From Monoraphidium neglectum (taxonomy: Eukaryota > Chlorophyta > Chlorophyceae > Sphaeropleales > Selenastraceae), in contig NW_014013534.1 of the NCBI RefSeq assembly GCF_000611645.1, forward strand, positions 1-41,638: a stretch of 41,638 nucleotides of DNA, in the 5' to 3' direction. Below the pieces are notes generated by a model, which was given only the letters and a program-made list of their open reading frames with translations, was not told the DNA's origin and ran no database searches. Positions within the stretch are counted from its first letter, which is position 1; each line of letters begins with the position of its first letter. Positions 1-11,355 of this stretch are shown one piece after another. A program made the position numbers and the translations under genes.

Positions 1-13
1 CCCCCACTCCCAG

Positions 14-1390
14 CCGCCGATGATGGTTGGTCCCATGATGAACCCTATGATGATGGTGGGCGCCGCAGCCGCACGCTTGGTTACAGCGGGAGAATCTCAG
101 GCCTTGGTCAGACTTAGAGGGCCTGGGCGAGCCGCAAAAGGCATGGATGCGCTGCACCGCTGTGCAGGCGTGTCCCGCTGGGCTGGGCATTGCCGCTGGC
201 CTGCACAGCCGCCGCGACAGCCCCATCACCAGAGACGCCCCCTCGCCCACTCACCCTGACACGCCCACTGCCCGCGCGGTCTGTTTGCCATTGGTCCAGG
301 GGGTGATGGGTATGGGGCCCATGGTGATGAACCCTATGATGATGCCTGGCATGCAGGTGGGGTGGGCTTGCGTGGCGAGGGTAAGGGTGTGATAGGGCAG
401 GGGAGGGGAGGGGTAAGGGTGAGTTGGGTGCGATTGGAGGGATTTGGGCCTGGTAAGGTGTCTGCCGCACGTCAACACTGAGTGTGATTGCCAACCTCCT
501 GGACACAGTGGCTATGACCTGGGCGCGCGCCGAGGGACAGCGCATGCTTGCGTCGAGGCAGCCGCGTATGGTGGTTTCACCCTCCCCCCTTTGGTGTGCC
601 AGCTGTTGAGGACCCCCTGCAACGCTCAACGTGTCGACTCATCACCCTTGACCCCCACAGGGCATGATGGTGGGCATGGGTGGCCCCATGGGCGTGCCCA
701 TGATGGGCCCCAAGCAGCCAGGCGGCCCGGGCAGCAGTGGCGCCACAGGCAGCGGCGGCGGCTACGACCCTTCGCGCGGCATGATGGCTGGGATGCCCCT
801 CCCGATGCCGAGCATGGCTATGGGGATGGCGCCGGGCTTCATGGGCATGCCCATGCCGATGCCAGGGGCATCCATTGCGATGGGCGGCGGCGGGATGATG
901 ATGATGCCAGGCATGGGCGGCCCCATGGCGATGGCGGGCGGCCCGGCCGCCGCGGGCCATGGCGGCGCGCTTGCAGCGGCCAAGCAATGGAAGGTGAGGC
1001 ATCGCCAGGCGGCGGCAGGACCCGCTACTCTGGACCCTCTGCACAGTCTCGCGTTAGGCGGCTCTCGCCCTTGGCCTTTCTCCTCCGCCAACCTCAGCTC
1101 ACCAGCTCCCAACACCCCGTCCCCTGCCGCCTCCTTTGCAGCTGTTTGTTGGCCAGATCAGCTTCGACCTGACAGAGGATCAGCTGCACCCCTTCTTCGC
1201 ACAATTCGGCACAATATTGGAGCTCGCGTTGCCCCGCACTGACGGGCGCAGCCGCGGCTACGCCTTCCTCACATACTCCAGCCGCGCAGAGGCGCAGGCG
1301 GCGATTGAGGGGGCCAACGGCGCTGTTGTCCCGAGCGATCCACGGGCGCGCGCGCTGACCGTGCGGTGGGCCGACAACAAGGGGCGCTGA
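14..1390 (+). CDS. RNA-binding protein, Met/Gly-rich with C-terminal RRM (5' end outside window)
   Basis: Partial gene; the start lies before the window. Exons I can support are 14-55, 300-356, 661-993 and 1142-1390, all joining in phase 0 with GT-AG introns and ending at TGA 1388-1390. The first three exons encode a low-complexity stretch very rich in Met, Gly and Pro. The last exon encodes one complete RRM: RNP2 is LFVGQI, RNP1 is RGYAFLTY, and the protein ends nine residues after the final beta strand (LTVRWADNKGR). In CELF/Bruno-like and related proteins the C-terminal RRM also sits at the very end, so a role in mRNA splicing, stability or translation is likely, but the RNA target cannot be read from sequence. 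A TGTAA signal at 2050 would give a 3' UTR of about 660 nt. The RRM call is firm; the subfamily is not. Confidence 0.88.
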
Positions 1391-3315
1391 CAGAGGCGCC
1401 AGGCGGCTGTCGCTCCCTGGGGTGCGCCCGGCCCCTCCTGTGCCGGCCCAGCCTGGCCCGGTCCTCGCCTGTGTTGCCATGCGCGGCCCCGCCACAGCGG
1501 CGGCGCGCCAGGTGCGGCGAGGGAGCAATTGGGCCTGGGGTAATTGGGGTTGCGTGTTTGTCAAATTGCGCACTGTTGGCTGCTCCCATCACACTGCGCA
1601 AACCGGTGCGCCGGCGCCGCTCGCTCACAGCTCGCATTTGGGACAAGGGCTTTGTTTTGAGCTGCACAGGGATTCTTGGGCGCAAGCGCCGGGATTTGAG
1701 CGCGGGATTTGAGCGCTTGTGTGGCACGTGGCTCCCTGTCGCGCAAGCGCAGAGACCCGCTGTCGGCGCGGCGCGGGGCAGGAGCGTATGGTCTGGAAGG
1801 GGGCCTTTCCAGCAGCGGCGCACGCACAAACCAGCGCATTCATTGATATGCCGCAGCCGGCTACACCCGATTTCCATAATTGTCTGTGTTGCATAGAAAG
1901 CATATGTTCGGCTCGTTGGGTGGGGCGGCCCCACGCCTTGCCGTTTCATGGGCATGCTGTGCATGCTTGCGCTTGCATCTCCATTCTTGATGGCCCCATC
2001 AGGGCGCCTTCCACAAACCTTATGTCTCCCCCCAGCACTGAATGTCTTGTGTAAACCCCCTTGAACTAGCCACTGCACGTGACGCAGACAAGCACTAAGG
2101 TTGAGTATTGTACTGGTGGCTGGCACTGTCAGCCCATCCAAACCGGCCTGGCTTTTGGTTCGGAGACGCCAGTTTAGATGGGCCAGTCAATAGCAGCATC
2201 AACTCGCATGTTACCAGACACCCCCATTTGAGGATATTCGAGGGATTGATCTTGGCACCTGCTTCCCGGGTCCAGACATCCCGGGCATGGGCCCCCGGCG
2301 CAAGGGAGCATAGCAGCGCGAGGCGGCAAGGGTGCTGCGCGAACACAACAGGAAGCATCATGAGCTGGTCAAACGGATGGGTCCTTGCGACGTTGAGCTC
2401 GGACGGGAGTGGCACAGCAAAAGCTCCCTCCGTGCGATTTGGTCGGCACACAGTGTTTTGTGGTTGCACAGGCACGCAATCGCGCGGAGGGGTAGGTCGG
2501 GCGGCGGCAGTGCGGTGCGCTTTGGCGACACTAGGCCATGTGAACCGTACGGAATGGGCGCACTGCTTGGCGCCTGCAAGCAAAAGGATAACGAATGGAC
2601 CGGCGGCGTTGCGCAACGGCAAGAGCGCGCAACCCTAGTTGGTGGTCAAGACATCATGTGTGTAGCAAAACAGACCACCCCCACAACTCAGACTGGCCAG
2701 TGCGGTGCCTCATTGCTTATGTATGTCCCCAAATGGTCCTGGTCATTGCGATATGGTGTGATAGGATGTAAGCAATCGGGTATGTGAGGATGCCGCTTAG
2801 TCATGGGTGCGTCAGTAATCGTCATTTCTGCGAGGTGGTGACGTCGGCACGGTTGCAGCGCCGCAGCTCGGGAGGGCGCGCATCTGCTGCACGCTTGGTG
2901 CGGCTGGGCAACCACACACACAGATGTATGTGTGACTGACATTCCAAAGAAGTGGCATGCACCGGCTGAAAGGGATGAAGCGAGAAGACGTGAGACTCGG
3001 CAAGAGGTCATGCCGGCACGCTCGGGCGCAATGCCTGGCGCAAACGCTGCCCCATGGTAACTGCCAGGCGCCTACAGGGTGGCGCAGGGGTGTGCGTGCT
3101 GCAGTCACCGTGACAGTGAGGAAGACAGCAAAAGGTCGCAATGAGAGGCGCAGCCCCACAAAAGCGCCGGCCCAAAACGCAGAGCAGGCCGGCTGACCTT
3201 CTGCAGGCCGTTGCCAACCTTGGGCTGGATTCCTTGAAATCCCAATCTGGAGGCAACCGTTCCCCCGCGTTCATCAGGGAGACCAACACCAAAAGCGTTG
3301 AAGCGGCCCTTCACT
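1391..3315. other. 3' UTR and convergent intergenic region
   Basis: This stretch lies between the RRM gene and the stop codon of the minus-strand Tyr-Asp-Pro repeat gene, so it is a tail-to-tail interval. It holds the 3' UTR of the first gene and presumably that of the second. I see open frames on both strands but none with a recognisable domain or splice-supported structure. Confidence 0.6.
2050..2054 (+). terminator. TGTAA polyadenylation signal for the RRM gene
   Basis: TGTAA is the usual chlorophyte poly(A) signal. This copy lies 660 nt after the stop codon of the upstream RRM gene on the same strand. The motif is short, so assignment rests on position. Confidence 0.4.
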
Positions 3316-5767
3316 TCATACCAGCCCGCCGCTAGGGCTGCCGCCGTTGCGCCGCGCGAAAATGAACGTCCCCCGCGCCTCGCCGCCCCGCGCGCCGCGC
3401 TGCGGCGGCTCGCCGCGGCCGTGCGCGGCGGCCTCGCCGCCTGGGGAGGATCCCGCGCCGCGGGGCGCAAACTCCAGGCCCCTAACGCACCTCGCGTCGC
3501 GGGGCGGCACGACCCACGTGCCCTTGATCGGGTCGTACACGCCCTGCCTCGCCGGCAGGGGGACGCGCCTGAGGCCGTGGCCGCTGATGAAGGCGCGGCG
3601 CTCTGTGAGGTCCTCCTGGTGGCGGAACCTAGCGTCAGAGGGCGGCGCCGTGTACTCGTGTCGGAACACGTCGTAGCTGCCCCTGGGAGGTTGCGGCGCG
3701 TTTTGTTGGGAGGGGTTTGAGTGATGCATGGACGCTCTAGGGGGTGAAGGTTCGTTCTGTGTGGGTATGTTGGTGGTTGAGTGTGTGTGGGCGCCTACAT
3801 AAAGTGGCTGCTGCTGTGACAGAGCACTTTGCCCGAAGCCCTCACCAGCTGTCGCCCGCCACGATGCCATGCCGGCCGCTGGACAGCTTGAAGGTCGGGT
3901 CGGGCATGCCGGCGCCGGTGATGGGGTTGCGCACAGGACTCCTGGCCCGCGGCGCCCCCGACGCGTCCACGTCCAGCAAAGGCGCCCCCTGGTCCGCAGC
4001 TGCGCCTGAGCCTGACCCCCTGGGCCCATGGTCGAGCGCCATGCCACCCGTCGCGGCCGCGTCTGTGGAGCCGCTCTCTGCCGCCGCTGCTGCAGCTGCT
4101 GCCCCGTGCCCGTCGGTCCGCAGCGGCGCAGCGCACTTGATGCCTATCCTTCCCAGCAGCCTGTCCCCCTCCCTCTGCTTGTACTGCTGCGCCGTCGCGT
4201 CCATGGAGGGCGGCACAACCCATGAGTGCCGCAGGGGATCGTACCGCCCCTGAACCCCGGCCGCCCAGCCCTTGGCGCGGCCGCCGCCGCATGGCCCGGC
4301 AGTGCCCGGGCGCACGGCGGCCGCTGTGGCGGGACGTGCAGCGGCAGCTGCGCCCGAGCGACCATCCAGGAGCAGCTGCCGCTGCAGGTTGTACTCCAGG
4401 CGCGCCGCGGCAGCTGCCGAGTAGCTGCCAACGCCGCGGCTGGCAGGGCGAAGCAGGGGAGCGCTGCGGGGCGCACGCGTCACGCGACAGCACAGCAGTG
4501 CGTGAGAGTGATCAGTACGCCGCCTTGCCGGCCGCATCTGGGCGCTGGCATCAACCCTGGTGACGTCGACTGCAAATATGGCCCCAGGTGTCGTACTACA
4601 AACACTGCAGCCCGGAAGCAGTTGAGCCTTTGCCCGTTGTGAATTCATATCAACACCCACGCAAGCGCTCGCACACAGAGCGCCTGCCAGCCCCTGACCG
4701 TGCGCACCTCAACGGCCGCTGCAGCTGCGCCCCCGCCGCCGCCAGGCGCTCAGCCTCGAAGCCAGAGGCCACTACCCTGACCTCTGAAAGGATGGGATCA
4801 AACACCACGGCGCAGCCCGAACCAGCATCGCCCGCCGCGCCCGCGCCCGCGGGCGTGCGCCGCAGGGGTGCTCCTCTGAAGGGCCACCTCTGCTCGCCGC
4901 CCAGCGCGGGCTGCGTGGCCACGGCAGGGTGAGTGACGTGTTTGGTGGCGCGGGCGAGGGGAGGGGGGTGCGGTCAGCGGGAAGCCGCCGCATGATTTCA
5001 GGCTTGAGGTGCGGGCCATGGCTGCTTGCTGATGTTGAGAGAGTGGCTCCGGTTGCGTGCTAAGGTCATCTGGCACAATATCTCAGCAGCTTCCCCTGGT
5101 AAAGGATTCCGCGCGCACCTGGTGGTGGTGGCAGCGGTCGTTCACGTGGCAACGGTACGTCGCCGCATGCCGCTCAAACGCCGCGATGTTCTGCTCATGC
5201 TCGCGCTCCTCGCTGTGGCGGCGCAGTCCAGGATCACAATTATCAAAGTGTGGTGGTTTAGGGGTCCATGATTGTGCACCCGGTACTGGGGGCCGGAGGC
5301 AGGAGGGCGGCAGCGGTGGCCGCTAGCACAGACAGCTGTTGGGACAAGGCATCGCACCACAGGCACGCGCCGCCACGGCGAGCCAGTGAGGGCGCGGCGT
5401 TGGAGCCCGGGTGCGCAGCTCACTTCTCAATGTTTTTCTTGGAGGGGCTCTGCCACACTGGCCGCTGCGACGGCTTGACCGTGGCGGGCGGCGTGGGCAG
5501 GTGTGCGGCAGTGGCATACCGGCCCCGTCCCGGGGAGCGCGATGGTGGCGCGCCACTAGGGCTGCTGATCAGCCGTGGGATGAACACCGCGGGTGGCGGC
5601 GATGCGGCCCCCCCTTTGCTGCCGACATGGCTGGTTGCGCTTTGACCGAGAGTGATGGAATCACTGCCGCTGCTGCTCTGCAAGTGCTGCGTCCAGTGAT
5701 TGCCGTGTGCCCCTTCCGCATCGATGTGCACCAATACTGCTCGCGGTTCTTGATCCCATTGCTCCAT
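3316..5767 (-). CDS. Unclassified protein with repeated Tyr-Asp-Pro motifs
   Basis: I do not recognise the family. Five exons on the minus strand close in phase: 5767-5424, 5212-5119, 4910-4708, 4439-3846 and 3682-3316, giving 533 residues. A motif of the form YDPxxxxWVVPP recurs: YDPLRHSWVVPP (about 280-291) and YDPIKGTWVVPP (about 461-472), with the related YDVFRHEYTAPP (about 415-426) and a weaker FDPILSEVRVV (about 183). An NPITGAG element precedes a stretch predicted to be exposed and charged. Alanine-rich linkers separate these blocks. There is no membrane segment or clear targeting signal. Evenly spaced aromatic/Pro motifs could suit a filament- or microtubule-binding scaffold, but that is only inference. 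Exon 2 uses an acceptor with a weak pyrimidine tract (5214-5213) and exon 1 is the least certain part. The three 3' exons are well supported. Confidence 0.65.
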
Positions 5768-6752
5768 GGAAAGGCTCGGCAGCCTAGTACAAGTAGCGGA
5801 GGTCTGTTCAAGCAGCTTGCGGTTTCTGCCCTGATGTGTGCACGCGTCTGACGCGCAACGTCGAAAAACGGGGTGTATATCTGTCAGGTAGCACGCAAAT
5901 CCGTACTCTCGCGACGTGGCTGGTTGTCCAGGTGATTACCGTACACTATCGCCGATGCGGCTGCAGCAGACGCTTTACGCACTGCCAAAGCTGTATCGAG
6001 TGCATATCAGCACTGGTACTTCGCCTTCCTTGTTTAGCGTACAGTGTTACCATATCATATATCGTCCGTTCACGTGACATCGCAGATCGCTTTTGGGCTT
6101 GTCGGCACTCGGCAGGTTTGGCCGCGGTGTCCTTAGAGCCTGCGGTGGGAAATTTGACCACCTACTGTGGCACACATCTGCCGGTTGGAATATTTGCGCG
6201 GCGCCGGCGCCGGCAGCAGCGCTGCCCTGGGCTAGCGCCCGAGGTGACGATCCATGATGAGGCACCCCTCACATGCCCCGGTGGGCCCAAGGGACCACTA
6301 CTTGGGTCCCATTGAGGGGGGACATGCACAGCTCGGTCACATCAAAGCTCACACATTTTGCAAATTTGCACAGTTCTTGCCAAGCACGAACCAAACGCGC
6401 TGCTGCGACCTCCTTGCTGCAATCGCCCAGGTCTGATGAGTGCTCCACCCACGCAGCAGGGCGGTGCTGGTGTGTGCGCAAGCGCGGGCGCTGCCGTCGG
6501 CCGCCCCGCGCTGCCACCGTCAATTGATGACAAGATGGTGGGCGGCGGGCGGCAACAGCGTACCATGGGCTGCACTCAACGCGGCATGTTGTCAGCAGGT
6601 GCCCCAGGGTGCTTGGGCTGTTCATGAATTTTACATCCCAGACCTTGTCTAGCTTCTGAGCTCCATAGCCCCATTCGGTTGCCAATCGCGAGTGAAGCCA
6701 ATTGGTGCACATCAAGCACCGGCGGGCTTGAATACCCCCGCTCTCAACCCAG
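5768..6752. other. Divergent intergenic region upstream of cyanase
   Basis: This interval separates the start of the minus-strand repeat gene from the first located exon of cyanase. It should hold both promoters and the missing short first exon of cyanase. One candidate for that exon begins with ATGs near 6253-6256 and ends before GTGGGC at about 6280, but nothing in the short peptide confirms it. No other gene is visible. Confidence 0.5.
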
Positions 6753-8154
6753 GGCAAGGTTGAGCGGCTGATTGCCGCCAAGGAGAAGAGCGGGAAGACC
6801 TTCAGCCAGATCGCCAACGAGGTGATTGGTTTCGGCGGGACAGGGCTGGGGTGGCGCGTGGAGGCCGGATGCAGGGTGCAGGCGTGCAGGGTGGTGTGTG
6901 GAGAGTGGTTCAGGGAACATGGCGGTTCTGCAGCCTGCACCTCCTGGCTGGATGGACCAGCAGCAGGATCGAGCGTGCATCAGCGTGCGTCAGCAGCAGA
7001 AAAGAGGTGCCAGCTGTCGGTCTCACCTACTCCCAACCAACCACCAACCAAGCACCAAACAACCATCAACCAACCAACAACCAACCACCAATCAACCACC
7101 CCAGGTCGGCCTGACCAACGTGTACACCGCCCAGCTGTTCTACAACCAGCAGCAGCTGCAGCCCAACACCGTGGCCGCGCTGCGCAAGGCGGTCCCCGCG
7201 CTGACGGACGATGATGTGGCGGTGATGCAGCGCGTGCCGCACAGGTCGTTCAGCCCAGAGGTCCTGCAGGTGGGGTTTTGCCAATAACGCGCGCGCAGGG
7301 TGCCCACAGGGACCGCAGCTAGGCGGTGCAAAGGGGTAAAGCAACATAATCCACTGAAGACGAAACTGGGGGAAACCGAGGTTTTCTTCCCCCTTTTCAC
7401 CGTCCTTGGCACTTGGTTTCAGCCTCAGTTCTGCCCCCCGCGGCCATGCTCTGCAGGAGCCCTCCCTGTACCGGGTGTACGAGGCGCTCTGCCACAGCGG
7501 CGACAGCATCAAGGCGCTCATCAACGAGCACTGCGGGGACGGCATCATGAGCGCAATTGGTGGGCGCCCGGGGGCGGCGGGAGGGGGGGGGGTGCTTCCT
7601 GTCTATAATGAAGCGGATGGGGCAGTTTGTGCCTGTTGCCAATCGAAGGAGTTGTGCGCAGGTCAGCTGGCTGAGGATGCAACCCACGTTGATGTGGCAG
7701 GAAGTGTGGCCGTGCGCAAGTAAAGAAATGAGCTGCTTTTGTTGATCACCGCCGCGGCTGCCGCAGCCATTCCTCAGCATGCCAATTGCAATGCGTCGTT
7801 CTGTTGACCCACACACAGGGTTTTACGCGACGGTGGACAAGGCGGTGGGCCTTGAGGGGGAGCCCCGCATCATCATCACCTTCAATGGCAAATTCCTGCC
7901 TTACACCGAACAGAAGGTGGGCCGTGCTGGCAGTCGACTGCTGCTCGGGGCTGCCAGCCCGTGATGGCACAGGGGTTTGGGATCATGCGTGTGTTGCCCT
8001 TGCGCTCAGGGCATCATACGCAAATACAGAGCTGCTCAACACTGCCGAACCTTCCACCTCCACCAATCAGCCATCACCGCTGCCACTGCTTGCCATCCCT
8101 CTCCTCTACACATGTCAGGTTGCTGGTAATATTGCTCAGCGCACGAACGCATGA
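6753..8154 (+). CDS. CYN: Cyanase (cyanate hydratase)
   Basis: Cyanase converts cyanate and bicarbonate to ammonia and CO2, through carbamate. Exons 6753-6821, 7105-7269, 7457-7559, 7819-7916 and 8119-8154 join in phase and give 156 residues, close to the full family length. The N-terminal helical DNA-binding-like part reads [20 protein letters not shown]. The catalytic part follows: YRVYEAL supplies the conserved Arg and Glu, and DGIMSAI supplies the conserved Ser of the Arg-Glu-Ser triad known from E. coli CynS. The end reads [10 protein letters not shown], then a small last exon ([11 protein letters not shown]). Reading through instead of splicing at 7917 would stop at 7964 with an atypical tail, so I prefer the spliced end. 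The first exon with the start codon was not found. TGTAA at 8311 fits the 3' end. Location in the cell cannot be judged without the N-terminus. Confidence 0.93.
7032..7103 (+). repeat. CCAAC-rich low-complexity tract at an intron 3' end
   Basis: About 70 nt made almost wholly of C and A (CCAAC/CCAAAC-like units, a single G) run up to the acceptor AG at 7103-7104 of the second located cyanase exon. It replaces the usual pyrimidine tract. Confidence 0.75.
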
Positions 8155-8784
8155 CAAGAGCGCCAACGTTTGCTGACGACAAGGATACACATGCCGTAAC
8201 GGACTGCATTTGTGCCCTTGCCCTGTTTATTTCATCTTCCCTATCATGGACAGCCAAAGACCCGCAGTTGTATCAATGACCAACGTTGAATCCTGCAAGC
8301 ACGCGCAACGTGTAACAAAGGGACATTTGTTTAAAGTAATTGCTGTACGTTCCTAAAACATGTCTGCAAGTAATAGAGATGGCACTGTGCGCAGAAAATG
8401 GCAACACTATGGCCACTCACATCTGCTGATGAACTTGCCACCTGTTGGTTCAAGACGCTGCTGACGTGCTCGTGCGTGCAGCTGGAAAAAGTTTTGTTGA
8501 TAGACCTGCACTACCGAATGGCCTGTCCTACAGAAAGTGTGCCAAGGCTGTGGTGGCTGTGTTCGGGAATTGTAGTCTGTAGGTGTTGGCCACTCAAACC
8601 GCACACTGCCCCAGCACCTGCATCGCGGCGGCCTGTATTGGCATGCATACATGCATGCACAAAACCCATCAAAATCGTAATGCGCCATGGTCTCTGAGCC
8701 TAGTCAGGCGCAACCGCCCAGCGCCGCGCAACGGCGCAGCACTGGGCACGCCTGGCTGAAGCTACGTCCGCAGGTCGCTGCCAC
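8155..8784. other. Convergent 3' UTR interval
   Basis: Tail-to-tail space between cyanase (+) and the first acetate-channel gene (-). It is less GC-rich than the flanking exons. No gene or repeat is seen apart from the TGTAA signal. Confidence 0.6.
8311..8315 (+). terminator. TGTAA polyadenylation signal for cyanase
   Basis: TGTAA lies 157 nt downstream of the cyanase stop codon on the coding strand, a normal distance for a chlorophyte 3' UTR. Confidence 0.5.
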
Positions 8785-10147
8785 CTAGATGAAGCGGACA
8801 GGCGTGAGTCCGGGGAAGGTGACACCCAGGCTCTCTTGCCACAGCTCAGCAAAGGCGGTGTAGATGGCACTGAGGCCGCAGAACGCGCCAAAGTAGCCGG
8901 CGGCGTGGTTGCAGGTGGGGCTGTAGACGCCCCCGGCCAGCAGCCAAAACGTAATGCTCAGGCTGCCAAAGACCTGGGGGTTTGGTTTGGGCACAATGCA
9001 TTTGGTCATGACGGTGCAAAAAGCAAGATGGTAAGCTGCTAATTGTGTCGGCAGGGGTTCTCTAGCCGGTCCACACCCTGCCGAGCCACCAAATGAACAC
9101 CTTGCATGCTATTGACGACACCGATGCGCGCAACAGCCCACGCAGTGCATGCGGCAAGGAAGGCTCACCGTCATGAGGCAGCCGTTCTTGCGCAGGGTGG
9201 GCACGAAGAAGCCGAACGTGAAGAAGCCCCAGGTAGCCAGCAGGATGCACTCGCCGACCTTGAAGCCGGCGTCAGGGGTGAAGCCAGAGTCGGCGTGCAG
9301 GCGCGTCATGGTCTGGAAGAAAGCCCATGAGATCCAGAAGGAGCCATAGGAGAAGAAGGCGGAGCCGGCAAAGGTGTTGCCCTTGAGCAGCTGCAGAGGG
9401 GAGGGGACATCAGAGGAAGGGGCAGGACACAGGAAGTGGAGGTGAGCCATTGAGGGGGGGGGCTCGCAAAGGAGGCCACCAAGCCTGCATGTGCAGGGGT
9501 GTGCAAGCTGGGAGCAGTAGCCTTTGGGGCTTGCCAAGCCCGCGCAGTGCGCGGGCATTCGGCAAGGTGTGCTCGACTCTACGTGTTTCCAGGCGCTGCT
9601 GGCTCCATATGGCAGGGGCATCCCTGGCAAGAGCATTTAAACGCCAGGCAGTGCCAACAAACGCCCAAACAATGCGTCACGCACCTCGAGCACGCCGGCA
9701 ACCATCTGTGCAAAGCCGCCGTACGCGTAGGCATACCCGATGACTGTGCCCGCAAAAACCTTGGATGACCAGAGGGTGTCAACCGTCATGAGGAAGAACG
9801 TGGTCATCCCAAACGCCAGCAGCCCTGTGCGCATGGACCAGGGGGGGTGACGCGATGGTCTTTGCACACAAGGGTCAAGTGTGACCTTGACCGTCTTGCA
9901 TGTTGCTGCAATTTGAGATGTTTGAGGGCTGTTCTAAGCCTTGGTAGGGTTGAACTGCAGCAGCACTCGCCCCATGCAGCATGCCGCCTCAGGCTGCAGC
10001 ATGGGCCGCAGCATTGGCGGTCTTACCCAGGGGCGCCGGGTTGCCAATCGCCTGGGTCCATACCACCGAAGCTGCACGTTCAGGATCGCGAGCCTGCGAG
10101 TAGTTGGACTCAACATCCTGTGGCTGGCGACTATCCTTGCCCGCCAT
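8785..10147 (-). CDS. GPR1/FUN34/YaaH family acetate channel, copy 1
   Basis: Plasma- or organelle-membrane acetate/succinate channel of the GFY (SatP, AceTr) family. Four exons, 10147-10027, 9824-9685, 9390-9169 and 8973-8785, close in phase to 223 residues, typical for the family. The diagnostic signature NPAPLGLLAFG is split by intron 1. Hydrophobic segments follow for six membrane spans, including AYAYGGFAQMVAGV, FAGSAFFSYGSFWISWAFF, ATWGFFTFGFFVPTL and ITFWLLAGG; the C-terminal span ends at SAIYTAFAEL. The start is the first in-frame ATG before a polar N-terminus of about 30 residues. Green algae are known to carry several GFY proteins, some linked to acetate assimilation. Its paralog lies 5 kb away on the same strand with the same exon plan. 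Substrate is inferred from the family. Confidence 0.95.
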
Positions 10148-11355
10148 CTGGTCAGTCGAGGCGGAGGGGTAGAGGATCCTAATGTAGCGATTGATCGGTT
10201 TGGGCTGATAGGGCGGCTCAGATATCTTGTTTTGTGATTATGAATGTGATCAATTTCTTTTGTAATGCGTTGCAGCACGCTCGGCGCACGTTATCAAGCA
10301 CCCGAAACCAGCCGAGAACCTGAAGGGGCGCACGTTGTGGAGTGTGTGGTAAACTTGCAACGATCTTGACAAACTGATATTTCATCGTGAATTTCATGTG
10401 GTGCGAACATGGTTGCATGCCAGCTACTGCATTTCATGTGGGGTGTGCTGCCCCCTGCTGTACGTATCTCAGGATCAAGCGTACCGGTATGTTGCTAATT
10501 TGTTGTTCTGTAGCCGTGCCAAACTCTTTATTGCTATTCCAGCTTCTGTGCCAATGTTGTACAAGTTGCCCTAGGTAAGGTCGGAAGTGAAGCTGTCTCT
10601 GTGCTGCCACTGTTGGAGTCGGCACATCACCACCATTGCCAAACTCACAGCAACAGCATGTGCACGCAGCGCAGGTTAAAAATATGTTGATACAGCGCCT
10701 ATATCAAGGTTGTATTCATCCCTGTTGGTAAGAAACACCTGAAAAGTGTAGTGCCCATCCATCATTTCAGAAGCGCTTTTTGACAGACCAGCAAAATAAA
10801 TCTGCCGCAGCTTAATGCAAACGGCAGTTCGGTGACTCGTGATGTATCGGGAGCTGGGGTTTGGGTGACGAGGAATGCACATGTGATCAAGCAGACCAGT
10901 GGCCTTGCGACTTTTTCCTCAGCGCATGGGTTGCCCAATCATGATTGACAGCCAGAGCAGGACGGATGTGATTGAGCAGAGCGATCGTTGCCGGCGTTGA
11001 ACATTGCGGTGCCACAGAATCCCAGCACTAGTTAACACGCATAATCCCCTGGCCACTGAGATAAACATCCTGTATAGTACGTGCATGTTCTGCCCGTCGC
11101 ATGCCTGGTGTGCATACCACACCTAGCAGCATCTGTTGGCGACCAGCATGGCTACTCGCGAGCGCTAAGCGCCATGGCCGACACACACAGTGGTCCGTCA
11201 TCAGCACACCTGTGTATCGCCGCTGCCACTGTCACTGCCGTTTGCTGCCGCCTTGAGCATCAGCACGGTTTGTGACAGCTTGGGCTGCGCCATGCCGAGG
11301 GGTGCGCTGATTGAGTTCACGCTCTTGCCAGCGCGCCTGTACATGCCCTGTGAGA
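10148..11355. other. Intergenic region between acetate-channel copy 1 and the TLC-like gene
   Basis: Contains the promoter of the acetate-channel gene and the 3' UTR of the TLC-like gene, both read on the minus strand. It is noticeably richer in A and T than the exons. No coding structure or known element is seen. Confidence 0.6.

Noticed and set aside
114..629. Minus-strand 171-codon frame
   Set aside because: Antisense to Met-rich exons and introns of the RRM gene; no domain.
7917..7964. Unspliced end of cyanase with stop at 7962-7964
   Set aside because: The tail is unlike the family, and splicing at 7917 to 8119 gives an in-phase, compact end.
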